Position numbers and translations under genes: made by a program. The notes beneath the pieces were generated by a model that saw nothing but the letters and a program-made list of their open reading frames with translations, made no database searches and had not been told where the DNA came from. Of a stretch of 64,000 nucleotides of DNA, positions 25,010-33,754 are shown piece by piece (position 1 is the first letter of the stretch; each line of letters opens with the position of its first letter). Origin of the DNA: Bradyrhizobium rifense (lineage in GTDB: Bacteria; Pseudomonadota; Alphaproteobacteria; Rhizobiales; Xanthobacteraceae); NCBI RefSeq assembly GCF_008123425.1, contig NZ_VSSS01000033.1, positions 123,313-187,312 of the forward strand, in the 5' to 3' direction.

Positions 25010-26640
25010 CGTCACCCTCGATGGCCCTCCCGCTGCCTGCCACCGGTACGCCTGATATTTCCGACATGCTGCGCGCGGGTCGCGAGCACTACCGGCGTGG
25101 CGAGATCAGGCACGCGATCGCCGTCTTTCAGGTCGGGCTCGCGCGTGCGGCCACGGCGTCGATCGGTGTCGCGGTCGATTGTGTTGCCGATCTTCATGCC
25201 GCTCTCGCCAACGCCTTCATGCTCTGCGACGACATCGCGTCAGCGGGGGAGCACTACAAGGCGGCCTTGCGCATCGCGCCGCATCTCGTCGCCTGCTGGT
25301 GCAATCTCGGCATCGTGCATCAGCGCAGCGGCCAGACGCAGGACGCGATTGCACTTTACCTCGAGGCACTCCGGCGCAATCCGGGCCATCGGCCGTCGCG
25401 CACGAATCTGGTCCAGGCGCTGGTCGCAACCCGGCAGTTCGCAATCGCGAAGACGCTGCTGCTCGAATTGCTCGAAGAGACGCCGGAGGATGCAGACCTG
25501 CGCAGCCAGCTTGGCAAGGTCTGCTTCGAGCTTGGTGAGACCGAGGAGGCCGTGGCGCAGTTCGAGCGGGCCGTGGCGATCGCTCCCGGACAGGTCGAGA
25601 ATTTCTATTGGGTCGGGGCGATCCGTCAGGCGCGGGGCGAGCAGGCCGCGGCGCAGGCCGCCTACGCCCTCGCCGCGCAAGTGCATCCGATCCTGCGCAG
25701 GCAAGCCACCAAATCGCCGCCGGCGTTTCGGGCGCTGGCGCTGTTTGCGCCCTTCGTCGGCAACACCCCGGTCGAGTTCCTCTTCAGGGATTGCGCCTAC
25801 CAGACCAGTATCCTGTCGCTGCTGCCCGGCAGCGAGCCGGATCTCGCGCTGCTCGCGCGCGAGGCGGATGTCGTCGTCAATCTCGTCTCCGACGCCGATC
25901 AGGGCGCGGAGGTGCTTCCGCTCGCCACGGCGATTGCACACAGCCTCGGCAAGCCGGTCGTTAACGATCCCGCAAAAATCCAAAACACCACGCGCGACGC
26001 CACGGCTTTGGCACTCGCCGACGTCGAGGGCTGCCGGGTGCCGCGCACGATCCGCGTTGCGGCCGGCGACGGGCTTCCCGACGGCCTCAAGCTTGTCTTT
26101 CCGCTGCTGGCGCGCCAGGCCGGCATGCATGGCGGCGACGTCTTCGAGAAGCTCGACGACGCCGCGGCGCTGACCGCGTTCCTCGCGGCCCACGCCGACC
26201 ATGACCGCTACGTGATCGATTATATCGACTATCGCTCCGCCGACGGCTTCTTTCGCAAATACCGGTTCTTGTTCATCGGCGAGGACATCGTGCCCTATCA
26301 TCTGGCGATCGGAGACGACTGGAAGCTCCATCGCGATGCTACCGACATGGCGCATCACGCCTGGATGCAGGACGAGGAGGAGCGTTTTCTGCGCGCGCCC
26401 GAGAACGTCTTCGGCATGGCCCGTTATAAGGCTTTGCAAGTCATTCGCGATCGCATCGGTCTCGACTATTTCGGTATCGATTGCGGGCTCGACCGGGACG
26501 GCCATCTCGTCGTGTTCGAGGTCAATGCCTCCATGCTGGTGCACGACCAGAATCCGGAATTTCCTTACAAGGACCCGTACATCCGCAGGATCAAGGTCGC
26601 GTTCGACGGGATGCTCGCGCGCTTCGCACGAGGGAATTGA
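25006..26640 (+). CDS. TPR-repeat protein with C-terminal ATP-grasp domain
   Basis: A 544-residue protein. The ATG at 25006 overlaps the previous stop. Residues about 20-235 hold several tetratricopeptide-like helical repeats (for example AFMLCDDIASAGEHYKAALR and GIVHQRSGQTQDAIALYLEA). Residues about 250-544 look like an ATP-grasp ligase: the C-terminal metal/ATP region is DYFGIDCGLDRDGHLVVFEV followed by NAS. The segment KPVVNDPAKIQNTTRDA would begin the nucleotide-binding part. It may couple a carboxylate to an amine on a TPR-bound partner. Pairing with a formyltransferase-like protein suggests a small-molecule or peptide modification route. Confidence 0.85.
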   Translation: MTSPSMALPLPATGTPDISDMLRAGREHYRRGEIRHAIAVFQVGLARAATASIGVAVDCVADLHAALANAFMLCDDIASAGEHYKAALRIAPHLVACWCNLGIVHQRSGQTQDAIALYLEALRRNPGHRPSRTNLVQALVATRQFAIAKTLLLELLEETPEDADLRSQLGKVCFELGETEEAVAQFERAVAIAPGQVENFYWVGAIRQARGEQAAAQAAYALAAQVHPILRRQATKSPPAFRALALFAPFVGNTPVEFLFRDCAYQTSILSLLPGSEPDLALLAREADVVVNLVSDADQGAEVLPLATAIAHSLGKPVVNDPAKIQNTTRDATALALADVEGCRVPRTIRVAAGDGLPDGLKLVFPLLARQAGMHGGDVFEKLDDAAALTAFLAAHADHDRYVIDYIDYRSADGFFRKYRFLFIGEDIVPYHLAIGDDWKLHRDATDMAHHAWMQDEEERFLRAPENVFGMARYKALQVIRDRIGLDYFGIDCGLDRDGHLVVFEVNASMLVHDQNPEFPYKDPYIRRIKVAFDGMLARFARGN

Positions 26641-26956
26641 CGCGTCCGTCCGCAACGCGGTGCAGGCGCCTTAGCCCGATCGCGGTGGGTGCCCACCTCG
26701 CGCACCGTCCTTCCTCACAAGATGAACAAGTCGGCCATTGGCCGGGCAGGCGAACGCCCGCACGGACTGGCAGCCGGGTGCATCGAACCGTGGCCGCAAC
26801 CGTGATGCTACGCGGCGGCACAATATCATATTTACGTATTTTTGTTCCCGGATTTGGCCAGTCGCCCCAGATTGGGCTATGCTGAGCCTGCGTCGAGGGC
26901 GAGTATGAGGCGTCAGGAGCTTGCGTGGGACATCACCGACAGACGGGGCTGCATCC
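26641..26956. other. Intergenic region before the HD-domain gene
   Basis: About 316 bases. The stretch from 26815 to 26850 is AT-rich compared with its surroundings and could hold a promoter for the HD gene. I see no hairpin terminator, repeat or convincing small gene. Confidence 0.4.
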
Positions 26957-27784
26957 ATGATGACGTTACCGCGACTGGCGGCTGAATCCCTGGAGAAGTT
27001 GCTGGGTACGTTCATGCGGCGTCGGTATGACGAGACCACTGCAAGTATAGTCGAGAGCGCAACCCGCACGGCGATGGAGTGCATCGGCAACAGCGATGCA
27101 CTTTACCATAATATCGAGCATACGATGCTGGTGACGCTAGCGGGCCATTCCATCCTCAGTGGCCGAAGCCTCCATACCCACCTGACGGCCGAGGACTACG
27201 TCCACGTCATGATCGCCTGTCTCGCCCACGATATCGGCTATGTGCGCGGCCTGTTCGAGGAAGATGACATCGACGGCTTTATCATCGACGCCGCCAATTC
27301 CAAGATCTCGTTGCCGCGCGGTGCATCGGACGCCAGCTTGATGACGTATCACGTCGATCGCTCGAAGCTCTATGTGACGCGGCGGTTGCGGCACATTCCA
27401 GGGCTTGATCCTGAACGCATCGCCCGCGCCATCGAGGGGACGCGCTTCCCGGCCCGGGAAGGCCAGGAGTATGACGTCGATGCCTCGATCCTGCGCGCCG
27501 CCGACTTCATCGGGCAGCTCGGCGATCCCAACTATCTGCGCAAGGCCAATGCCCTCTATTACGAGTTCGAGGAGGTCGGCATGAACCGTCAACTCGGCTA
27601 CGACTCGCCCGCCGACATCGTGAACCGCTATCCACAATTCTATTGGAATAGCGTCGCACCGCACATCCAGACCGAGATCGGTTATCTCAACAAGACCGAG
27701 ATTGGCCGGCAGTGGATCGCCAATCTCTACAGCAACGTGTTCCGCGCCGAACGCGAGATCTCGCTGTCCGGGCCGCAGAGATAA
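26957..27784 (+). CDS. HD-domain metal-dependent phosphohydrolase family protein
   Basis: A 275-residue protein with an HD-type pattern: His in YHNIEHTMLV, the HD pair in MIACLAHDIGYVRGLF and a later Asp in LRAADFIGQLGDPNY. HD proteins hydrolyse nucleotides, cyclic dinucleotides or (p)ppGpp. The substrate is not evident, and no sensor domain is attached. ATG 26957 was chosen; ATG 26960 or the TTG at 26921 are alternatives. It is transcribed in the same direction as the hydrolase that follows 53 bases later. Confidence 0.8.
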   Translation: MMTLPRLAAESLEKLLGTFMRRRYDETTASIVESATRTAMECIGNSDALYHNIEHTMLVTLAGHSILSGRSLHTHLTAEDYVHVMIACLAHDIGYVRGLFEEDDIDGFIIDAANSKISLPRGASDASLMTYHVDRSKLYVTRRLRHIPGLDPERIARAIEGTRFPAREGQEYDVDASILRAADFIGQLGDPNYLRKANALYYEFEEVGMNRQLGYDSPADIVNRYPQFYWNSVAPHIQTEIGYLNKTEIGRQWIANLYSNVFRAEREISLSGPQR

Positions 27785-27837
27785 AGGCAGGCAGCGAGCC
27801 GCGGCACGAAGTTGGTTCGCAGAGAATTGCTGTAGCC

Positions 27838-28734
27838 ATGCAACAAAAATCCGTCACGACCGACATCCTCGACATCGCCTATCTCGACTACGGCGCGCCG
27901 GATGGCTGGCCCTGCATTATGGGTCACGGCTTTCCCTATGACGTGAATGCCTATGCCGAAGCCGCGCCGCTGATCGCGCAAGCGGGCGCGCGGGTGCTGG
28001 TGCCGTATTTGCGCGGCTACGGGCCGACGCGCTTTCGCTCGCCTGCGACGCTGCGCTCCGGCGAGCAGGCCGCGCTCGGCGCTGATCTCCTCGCCTTCAT
28101 GGATGCGCTCGGCATCCAGCGCGCCGTCGTCGGCGGCTATGACTGGGGCGGGCGCGCGGCCTGCGTCGTCTCCGTGCTGCATCCCGAACGCGTGGTCGCT
28201 CTCGTCTCCGGCAATTCCTACAACATCCAGAACATCGCCCGTTCCATGGAGCCGGCCTCGCCGCCGGAGGAAGCGGCGCTGTGGTATCAATATCTCTTCC
28301 ACAACGAACGTGGCCGCCGCGCGCTCGAGCGCAATCGCCGCGGCTTTGCCCGCCAGCTCTGGTCGATGTGGTCGCCGACATGGCCCTTCGATGATGCGAC
28401 CTTCGAGAAGAGCGCGGCGGCGTTCGACAATCCTGATTTCGTCGATGTCGTGATCCATTCCTATCGCCACCGCTATGCGCTGGTCGAAGGCGATCCCGCC
28501 TATGCGGCGATCGAGGCAAAGCTTGCCCAGCAGCCGCCGGTCCGCGTTCCCACGATCGCGATCGACGGCGACAGCGATGGCGTCAATGCCGGCACCGCGC
28601 ATCACGCGCGCAAGTTCGAGGGCTTATTCGAGCGGCGCGTCTTCGCCGGCGCCGGTCACAATCTGCCGCAGGAGCGTCCCGCCGATTGGGCCCAGGCGGT
28701 GCTCGACGTGCGCAAGGCGGCCGCAAAAGCCTGA
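27838..28734 (+). CDS. Alpha/beta-fold hydrolase with aspartate nucleophile (epoxide hydrolase/dehalogenase-like)
   Basis: A 298-residue soluble hydrolase starting at ATG 27838. The nucleophile elbow reads GGYDWGGRAA, placing Asp102 at the catalytic position, which separates epoxide hydrolases and haloacid/haloalkane dehalogenases from serine esterases. The base is probably His274 in GAGHNLPQERP. The oxyanion region is MGHGFPYDVN. The substrate is unknown. Neighbours (HD protein, Rieske-FAD reductase) do not define a pathway. Confidence 0.85.
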   Translation: MQQKSVTTDILDIAYLDYGAPDGWPCIMGHGFPYDVNAYAEAAPLIAQAGARVLVPYLRGYGPTRFRSPATLRSGEQAALGADLLAFMDALGIQRAVVGGYDWGGRAACVVSVLHPERVVALVSGNSYNIQNIARSMEPASPPEEAALWYQYLFHNERGRRALERNRRGFARQLWSMWSPTWPFDDATFEKSAAAFDNPDFVDVVIHSYRHRYALVEGDPAYAAIEAKLAQQPPVRVPTIAIDGDSDGVNAGTAHHARKFEGLFERRVFAGAGHNLPQERPADWAQAVLDVRKAAAKA

Positions 28735-28806
28735 TTTTCGCGATCGCAGGAACTTTTCGCTGTCGCCGTCGTCCAATCCTGAGCTGCGCGCTATCCTGCC
28801 AGGGAG

Positions 28807-30336
28807 ATGACCATGACCGAGGACAACAAGCCAAGCGGCCCCGACCTGACCAAGGGCGTGACGCTCGCCGAGCTCAAGGACGGCAAATTGCTCGGTCATG
28901 TCGGCGAGGAGGACGTCCTGCTCGTGCAGGCCGGCAGCGAGATCTTTGCCATCGAGCCGTCCTGCAGCCACTACCACGGCCCGCTCGCCGAAGGGCTGGT
29001 GGTTGGCGACACCATCCGCTGTCCCTGGCATCACGCCTGCTTCTCACTTCGCTCGGGCGAGGCGACGCGTCCGCCGGCGCTGAATACGCTCGCGGTGTGG
29101 GACGTCACGCGCGATCGGGACAAGATCATCGTCCAGCGCAAGCGCGAGGCGCCGAAGCCCTCGATGGCTCATCGCAGCGCCCCGACGCCGGACAAATTCG
29201 TCATTGTCGGCGGCGGTGCAGCCGGCTTTGCGGCGGCCGAGACGCTTCGCCGCGAGGGATTTGCCGGCGCCATCACCATGCTCAGCAGTGACGGCGCGAT
29301 GCCGGTCGACCGGCCAAACCTCTCCAAGGACTATCTCGCCGGCAATGCACCGGAGGACTGGCTGCCGCTGCGGGGCGAGGACTATTATCAGGACGCCGGC
29401 ATCGATCTCCGGCTCAACACCAACGTCTCCGCGATCGATCCGAAGACGCGCAGCGTCACGCTCGGCAATGGCGACAGGCTGCCGTTCGACCGCCTGCTGC
29501 TCGCAACCGGCGCTGAGCCGGTCAAGCTCCAGATCCCCGGCGCCGATCAGCCGCATGTCCACACCTTGCGGTCGGTGGCCGACAGCCGCGCCATCATCAA
29601 GGCCGCCGGCAGCGCGAAGCGCGTGCTGGTGATCGGCGCGAGTTTTATTGGCCTCGAGGTCGCAGCGTCGCTTCGCGCGCGCAAGCTCGAGGTGCACGTG
29701 GTCGCGCCGGAGGAGCGGCCGATGCAGAAGGTGCTCGGGCCTGACATGGGCGACTTCGTTCGCGCGCTGCACGAGGAGAACGGCGTCAATTTTCATCTGA
29801 AGGACACGGTCGAGAAGCTCAATGGCACCCGCGCGACGCTGAAGAGCGGCGCCGTGATCGAGACCGACCTCGTCGTGGTCGGCATCGGCGTCAAGCCGCG
29901 CCTCGCGCTCGCCGAGCAGGCAGGGCTTGCGGCCGATCGCGGCGTCAGCGTCAGCGAATATCTCGAAACCAGCGCATCCGGCATCTTCGCCGCCGGCGAT
30001 ATCGCCCGCTGGCCCGATCCGCATTCGGGTCAAAACATCCGCGTCGAGCACTGGGTCGTCGCCGAGCGGCAGGGCCAGACCGCCGCGCGCAACATGCTCG
30101 GCAAGCGCGAGCGCTTCGACGCGGTGCCGTTCTTCTGGAGCCAGCATTACGACGTCCCGATCAACTATGTCGGCCACGCCGAGAGCTTTGACGACATCGC
30201 GATCGACGGCAGCATCAGGGATAAGGACTGCCTGCTCAGATATCGCAAGGACGGCCGTGTGCTTGCGGTCGCCTCAATTTATCGCGATCTCGACAACCTC
30301 AAGGCCGAGCTCGAGATGGAGCGGTTGCGCGCTTGA
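28807..30336 (+). CDS. Rieske [2Fe-2S] ferredoxin fused to FAD-dependent pyridine-nucleotide reductase (AIFL-like)
   Basis: A 509-residue fusion. Residues about 15-110 form a Rieske domain with ligands Cys53, His55, Cys72 and His75 in CSHYHGPL and CPWHHACF. Residues about 130-509 form a rubredoxin/ferredoxin-reductase-type flavoprotein: FAD motif FVIVGGGAAGFAAAETLR, NAD-binding region VLVIGASFIGLEVAASLR and FAD motif GIFAAGDIARWPD. This arrangement matches AIF-like reductases. It could pass electrons from NAD(P)H to an oxygenase, but none is adjacent. ATG 28813 is an alternative start. Confidence 0.92.
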   Translation: MTMTEDNKPSGPDLTKGVTLAELKDGKLLGHVGEEDVLLVQAGSEIFAIEPSCSHYHGPLAEGLVVGDTIRCPWHHACFSLRSGEATRPPALNTLAVWDVTRDRDKIIVQRKREAPKPSMAHRSAPTPDKFVIVGGGAAGFAAAETLRREGFAGAITMLSSDGAMPVDRPNLSKDYLAGNAPEDWLPLRGEDYYQDAGIDLRLNTNVSAIDPKTRSVTLGNGDRLPFDRLLLATGAEPVKLQIPGADQPHVHTLRSVADSRAIIKAAGSAKRVLVIGASFIGLEVAASLRARKLEVHVVAPEERPMQKVLGPDMGDFVRALHEENGVNFHLKDTVEKLNGTRATLKSGAVIETDLVVVGIGVKPRLALAEQAGLAADRGVSVSEYLETSASGIFAAGDIARWPDPHSGQNIRVEHWVVAERQGQTAARNMLGKRERFDAVPFFWSQHYDVPINYVGHAESFDDIAIDGSIRDKDCLLRYRKDGRVLAVASIYRDLDNLKAELEMERLRA

Positions 30337-30444
30337 TCTGCGTCAACGCCGGTGGTCGCCGGCCTGATCTGCTGGCTGTCGTCCCGGTGCCATCAGTGCT
30401 ATCCTGAGCTGTGCTCTGGGGCTTAACATGCAGGAGGTGCCGTC

Positions 30445-31020
30445 ATGACAAGCGCTTCGGATACGTCTCAACACCAAAGCCTGGGCTCAGGCATTGCCGC
30501 GCTGCACGCCAAATGGGGCTGGATCGTCGCCCTTGGCGTGGTCTATCTCGTCACCGGCTTCATCGCGCTCGGCAGCATGGTGATGGCCACGGTGGCGAGC
30601 GTGCTCGTGGTCGGTGTGATGATGATCGTCGCAGGGTTCACCGAGGTGATCGGCGCCTTCCAGATGAAGAACTGGGGCAAGTTCGTGCTCTGGGCCTTGC
30701 TCGGCGTGCTCTACATCATCGCGGGTTTCCTGACCTTCGACAACCCGCTGTTTGCAGCAGCGCTGCTGACCCTGTTCCTCGGCGCCTCGCTGCTTGCCTC
30801 CGGCGCGGTGCGGCTGTTTCTCGCCTTCAGCATGAAGCGCGAAAGCCCGTGGGTGTGGGTGGCGCTGTCGGCCGTCATCACGCTGCTGCTCGGGCTGCTG
30901 ATCCTGGCGCGCTGGCCGGTCAACAGCGTCTACATCCTCGGCCTGTTCCTCGGCATCGATCTCATCATGGCCGGCGCCGGCTGGATCAGCCTGGGCTTCG
31001 CCTTGAAGCGGCGCGGCTGA
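30445..31020 (+). CDS. HdeD family membrane protein
   Basis: A 191-residue protein of about six transmembrane helices in three hydrophobic pairs (for example WIVALGVVYLVTGFIALGSM and VLYIIAGFLTFDNPLFAAAL). This matches the HdeD family; the E. coli member is linked to acid resistance at high cell density, but rhizobial members are uncharacterised. A good AGGAGG-like ribosome-binding sequence precedes ATG 30445. It stands alone between the Rieske reductase and a binding protein. Confidence 0.88.
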   Translation: MTSASDTSQHQSLGSGIAALHAKWGWIVALGVVYLVTGFIALGSMVMATVASVLVVGVMMIVAGFTEVIGAFQMKNWGKFVLWALLGVLYIIAGFLTFDNPLFAAALLTLFLGASLLASGAVRLFLAFSMKRESPWVWVALSAVITLLLGLLILARWPVNSVYILGLFLGIDLIMAGAGWISLGFALKRRG

Positions 31021-31137
31021 TCCATCAGCAACTCGACGCAAGACCATCTTGCGGAACTCCGCTGATCTGACGTGCTGGCAAAAGGCAGCACGCCGCGTGG
31101 TCGCCTCGCGCGGACGATGAAGCTCCGGGGAGAAACC

Positions 31138-32349
31138 ATGAAAGCCGCTTTGGTCCTGGCCGCAGCGCTGGCTGCCGCCTGTCTGTCCGTGCCTGCCTCC
31201 GCACAGAAATCCTACGGTCCAGGGGTTACCGACACCGAGATCAAGATCGGCAACACCATGCCCTATAGCGGGCCGGCGTCGCCGCTCGGCATCACCGGGC
31301 GGGTGCTCACCGCCTATTTTGAAGAGATCAACGAGAAGGGCGGCGTCAACGGCCGCAAGCTCAATCTGCTCTCGCTCGACGACGCGTTCTCGCCGCCCAA
31401 GACCATGGAAGCGGCACGCCGGCTGGTCGAGGGCGATGGCGTCGCCTTCATCTTCGCGACCATGGGCACGGCGCCGAGCTCGGCGATCGCAAAATATCTC
31501 AACAGCAACAAGGTGCCGCAGCTGTTCCTGATCAGCTCGGCCTCGAAGTGGAACGACCCCGCCAACATGCCGTGGTCGATGGCGCTGCCGTGGGCGCCGA
31601 ACTACACAAGCGAGGCCGCCATCGACGTCGCCTATGCCCGCGCCAAGAACCCGAATGCGCGCTTCGCCGTGCTCTATCAGAACGACGATGCCGGCAAGGA
31701 GTATTTCCGCGGCGTCAAGGAAGCGCTTGGCGCCGACGCCGACAAGGCAATCGCGCTGGCCTCGAGCTTCGAGGTTACCGATCCCACCGTCGACTCCCAG
31801 GTGCTGACGCTCGCCAACACCAAGGCCGATGTCTTCATGATCTACTCGGTGACGCCGCGCGCCTGCGCGCAGGCGATCCGCAAAGCCTATGAGGTCGGCT
31901 GGCAGCCGACGCGCTTTCTCGCTTCCGGCTGTGCCAACAAGGCGACCGTGATGGCGCCGGCCGGCCTCGATGCCGGCAAGGGCGTGCTGTCGCTCGGCTC
32001 GCTCAAGCCGTTCACGGCCGAGCCGAAGGATGATTCGGCAATGTCGGCCTATATCGACTTCATGAAGCGCCGTTTGCCCAATGCCGACATCAACAACGTC
32101 GCCGCGCTCTACGGCTATACGGTCGCCGAGGCGCTGGTGGTGGTGCTGAAGCAGTGCAAGGACAATCTGACCCGCGACAACATCATGGCGCAGGCCTCCA
32201 ACCTGAAGAACGTGCCGCTGTCGCTGCTGCTGCCCGGCATCACCCTCAACACCACGCCGCAGGATTTTCGCCCGATCAAGGACGGCTATATGCTCCAGTT
32301 CGACGGCAACGATTGGGTCGTGGCCAGCGAGCTGCTGCGCGGGACGTGA
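31138..32349 (+). CDS. ABC transporter substrate-binding protein (orphan)
   Basis: A 403-residue type I periplasmic binding protein. ATG 31138 gives a clear Sec signal peptide, MKAALVLAAALAAACLSVPA, with cleavage near ASAQ. The mature part begins with the typical GPGVTDTEIKIGNTMPYSGP. Binding proteins of this type serve branched-chain-amino-acid-like transporters for amino acids, amides or aromatic acids. No permease or ATPase gene is adjacent, so it may share a transporter encoded elsewhere. A GGGGAGA ribosome-binding sequence lies just upstream. Confidence 0.9.
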   Translation: MKAALVLAAALAAACLSVPASAQKSYGPGVTDTEIKIGNTMPYSGPASPLGITGRVLTAYFEEINEKGGVNGRKLNLLSLDDAFSPPKTMEAARRLVEGDGVAFIFATMGTAPSSAIAKYLNSNKVPQLFLISSASKWNDPANMPWSMALPWAPNYTSEAAIDVAYARAKNPNARFAVLYQNDDAGKEYFRGVKEALGADADKAIALASSFEVTDPTVDSQVLTLANTKADVFMIYSVTPRACAQAIRKAYEVGWQPTRFLASGCANKATVMAPAGLDAGKGVLSLGSLKPFTAEPKDDSAMSAYIDFMKRRLPNADINNVAALYGYTVAEALVVVLKQCKDNLTRDNIMAQASNLKNVPLSLLLPGITLNTTPQDFRPIKDGYMLQFDGNDWVVASELLRGT

Positions 32350-32374
32350 GGGGCGCTCTCCGCGCGTTCGGTGC

Positions 32375-32467
32375 CGTAGCGTGGGCAAAGGCGCACTTGC
32401 GCCGTGCCCACCACCTATCAATGATTCGAGAGAAATGGTGGGCACGCTTCGCTTTGCCCACCCTACG
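32375..32467. repeat. Palindromic intergenic repeat
   Basis: The left arm CGTAGCGTGGGCAAAG and later GCGCACTTGCGCCGTGCCCACC are mirrored by GGTGGGCACGCTTCGCTTTG then CCCACCCTACG. The structure forms a long imperfect hairpin. It is a third dispersed-repeat type in this window, distinct from those at 1228 and 17256, and it lies between the binding-protein and acyl-CoA dehydrogenase genes. Confidence 0.75.
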
Positions 32468-32494
32468 ATACTTGGTGCTTGTGGAGAGACCCCC

Positions 32495-33724
32495 ATGGAT
32501 TTTCAACACTCCGCCCGTTCGCTGGAGCTGCAGGAGCGCGTCCGCCAGTTCATGCGGGCGCATGTCGAGCCGGTCGAGGAGCTCTATTACGAGCAGGTGA
32601 AGCCGGAAGCCGCACGCTACAAGACGCCGCAGGTGCTGCAGGATTTGAAGCGGCTGGCGCGGGAGCAGGGGCTCTGGAACCTGTTTCTCTCAGGCGAGCA
32701 CGGACCAGACCTTACCAATCCAAGCCTGACCAATCTCGAATACGCGCCCGTGAAGGAGATCATGGGGCGCATCCTCTGGGCGCCCGAAGTGTTCAATTGC
32801 TCGGCGCCCGATGTCGGCAACATGGAGGTGCTCGCAAACTACGGCACCAAGGCGCAGCGGGAGCGCTGGCTGAAGCCGCTGCTGGAAGGGCGCATCCGCT
32901 CCGGCTTCTCGATGACCGAGCCGCAGGTCGCCTCCAGCGATGCCACCAACATCCAGTGCGCGATCACGCGCGATGGCGACAACTACGTCATCAACGGCCG
33001 GAAGTGGTTCACCTCGGGCGCGATGAACGAGGATTGCGAGATCCTGATCGTGATGGGCAAGACCGCGCCCGACCATCCCGACCGCCATCGCCAGCAATCC
33101 ATGATCCTGGTGCCGAGAGCCACGCCCGGCGTCCGCATCGTCCGCGACATGCTGACCTACGGCTATGATGACGCGCCGGTCGGTCATCCCGAGATCGTCT
33201 ACGAGAACGTCCGCGTGCCCGCGGAAAACATGCTGCTCGGCGAGGGCCGCGGTTTTGAGATCGCGCAAGGGCGGCTCGGTCCGGGCCGCATCCATCATTG
33301 CATGCGGCTGATCGGCTGCGCCCAGCGCGCGCTGGAATTGATGTGCCAGCGCTCGGTCTCGCGCGTGGCGTTCGGCAAGCCGCTCGCCGAGCAGGGCTCG
33401 GTGCGCGAGGACATCGCCCACTCCTTCTGCGAGATCGCGCAGGCGCGGCTGTTGACCTTGCAAGCCGCCGACAAGATGGACCGCGAAGGCAACAAGGCCG
33501 CGCGCGACCTGATCGCCGCGGCCAAGATCGTGGTCCCCAGCATGGCCGCCCGCGTCATCGACCGCGCCATCCAGATCCACGGCGCCGCCGGCGTCTCGCA
33601 GGACACGTTCCTCGCCCGCGCCTATGTCTATGCCCGCTTCATCCGCATTGGTGACGGCCCGGACCAGGTCCACCTCGCCGCCGTCGGCAAGGAGCTGATC
33701 AAGCGCGGCGGGGTGATAGGGTAG
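32495..33724 (+). CDS. Acyl-CoA dehydrogenase family protein
   Basis: A 409-residue flavoprotein starting at ATG 32495, preceded by GTGGAGAG. Family marks: GFSMTEPQVASSDATNI (FAD and substrate contact), YVINGRKWFTSGAMN, and the C-terminal IQIHGAAGVSQDTFLARAY. This branch (about 400 residues, similar to plant IBR3 and ACAD10/11-type enzymes) acts on various acyl-CoAs. The substrate is unknown. It may belong with the binding protein upstream, but a large repeat separates them. Confidence 0.88.
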   Translation: MDFQHSARSLELQERVRQFMRAHVEPVEELYYEQVKPEAARYKTPQVLQDLKRLAREQGLWNLFLSGEHGPDLTNPSLTNLEYAPVKEIMGRILWAPEVFNCSAPDVGNMEVLANYGTKAQRERWLKPLLEGRIRSGFSMTEPQVASSDATNIQCAITRDGDNYVINGRKWFTSGAMNEDCEILIVMGKTAPDHPDRHRQQSMILVPRATPGVRIVRDMLTYGYDDAPVGHPEIVYENVRVPAENMLLGEGRGFEIAQGRLGPGRIHHCMRLIGCAQRALELMCQRSVSRVAFGKPLAEQGSVREDIAHSFCEIAQARLLTLQAADKMDREGNKAARDLIAAAKIVVPSMAARVIDRAIQIHGAAGVSQDTFLARAYVYARFIRIGDGPDQVHLAAVGKELIKRGGVIG

Positions 33725-33754
33725 GCGCTACGGCATCTTCAACAAAGGCTCAAA

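Noticed and set aside
30487..32496. A minus-strand open frame of about 670 residues
   Set aside because: It spans HdeD and a binding-protein gene that both have clear family features; the shadow does not.
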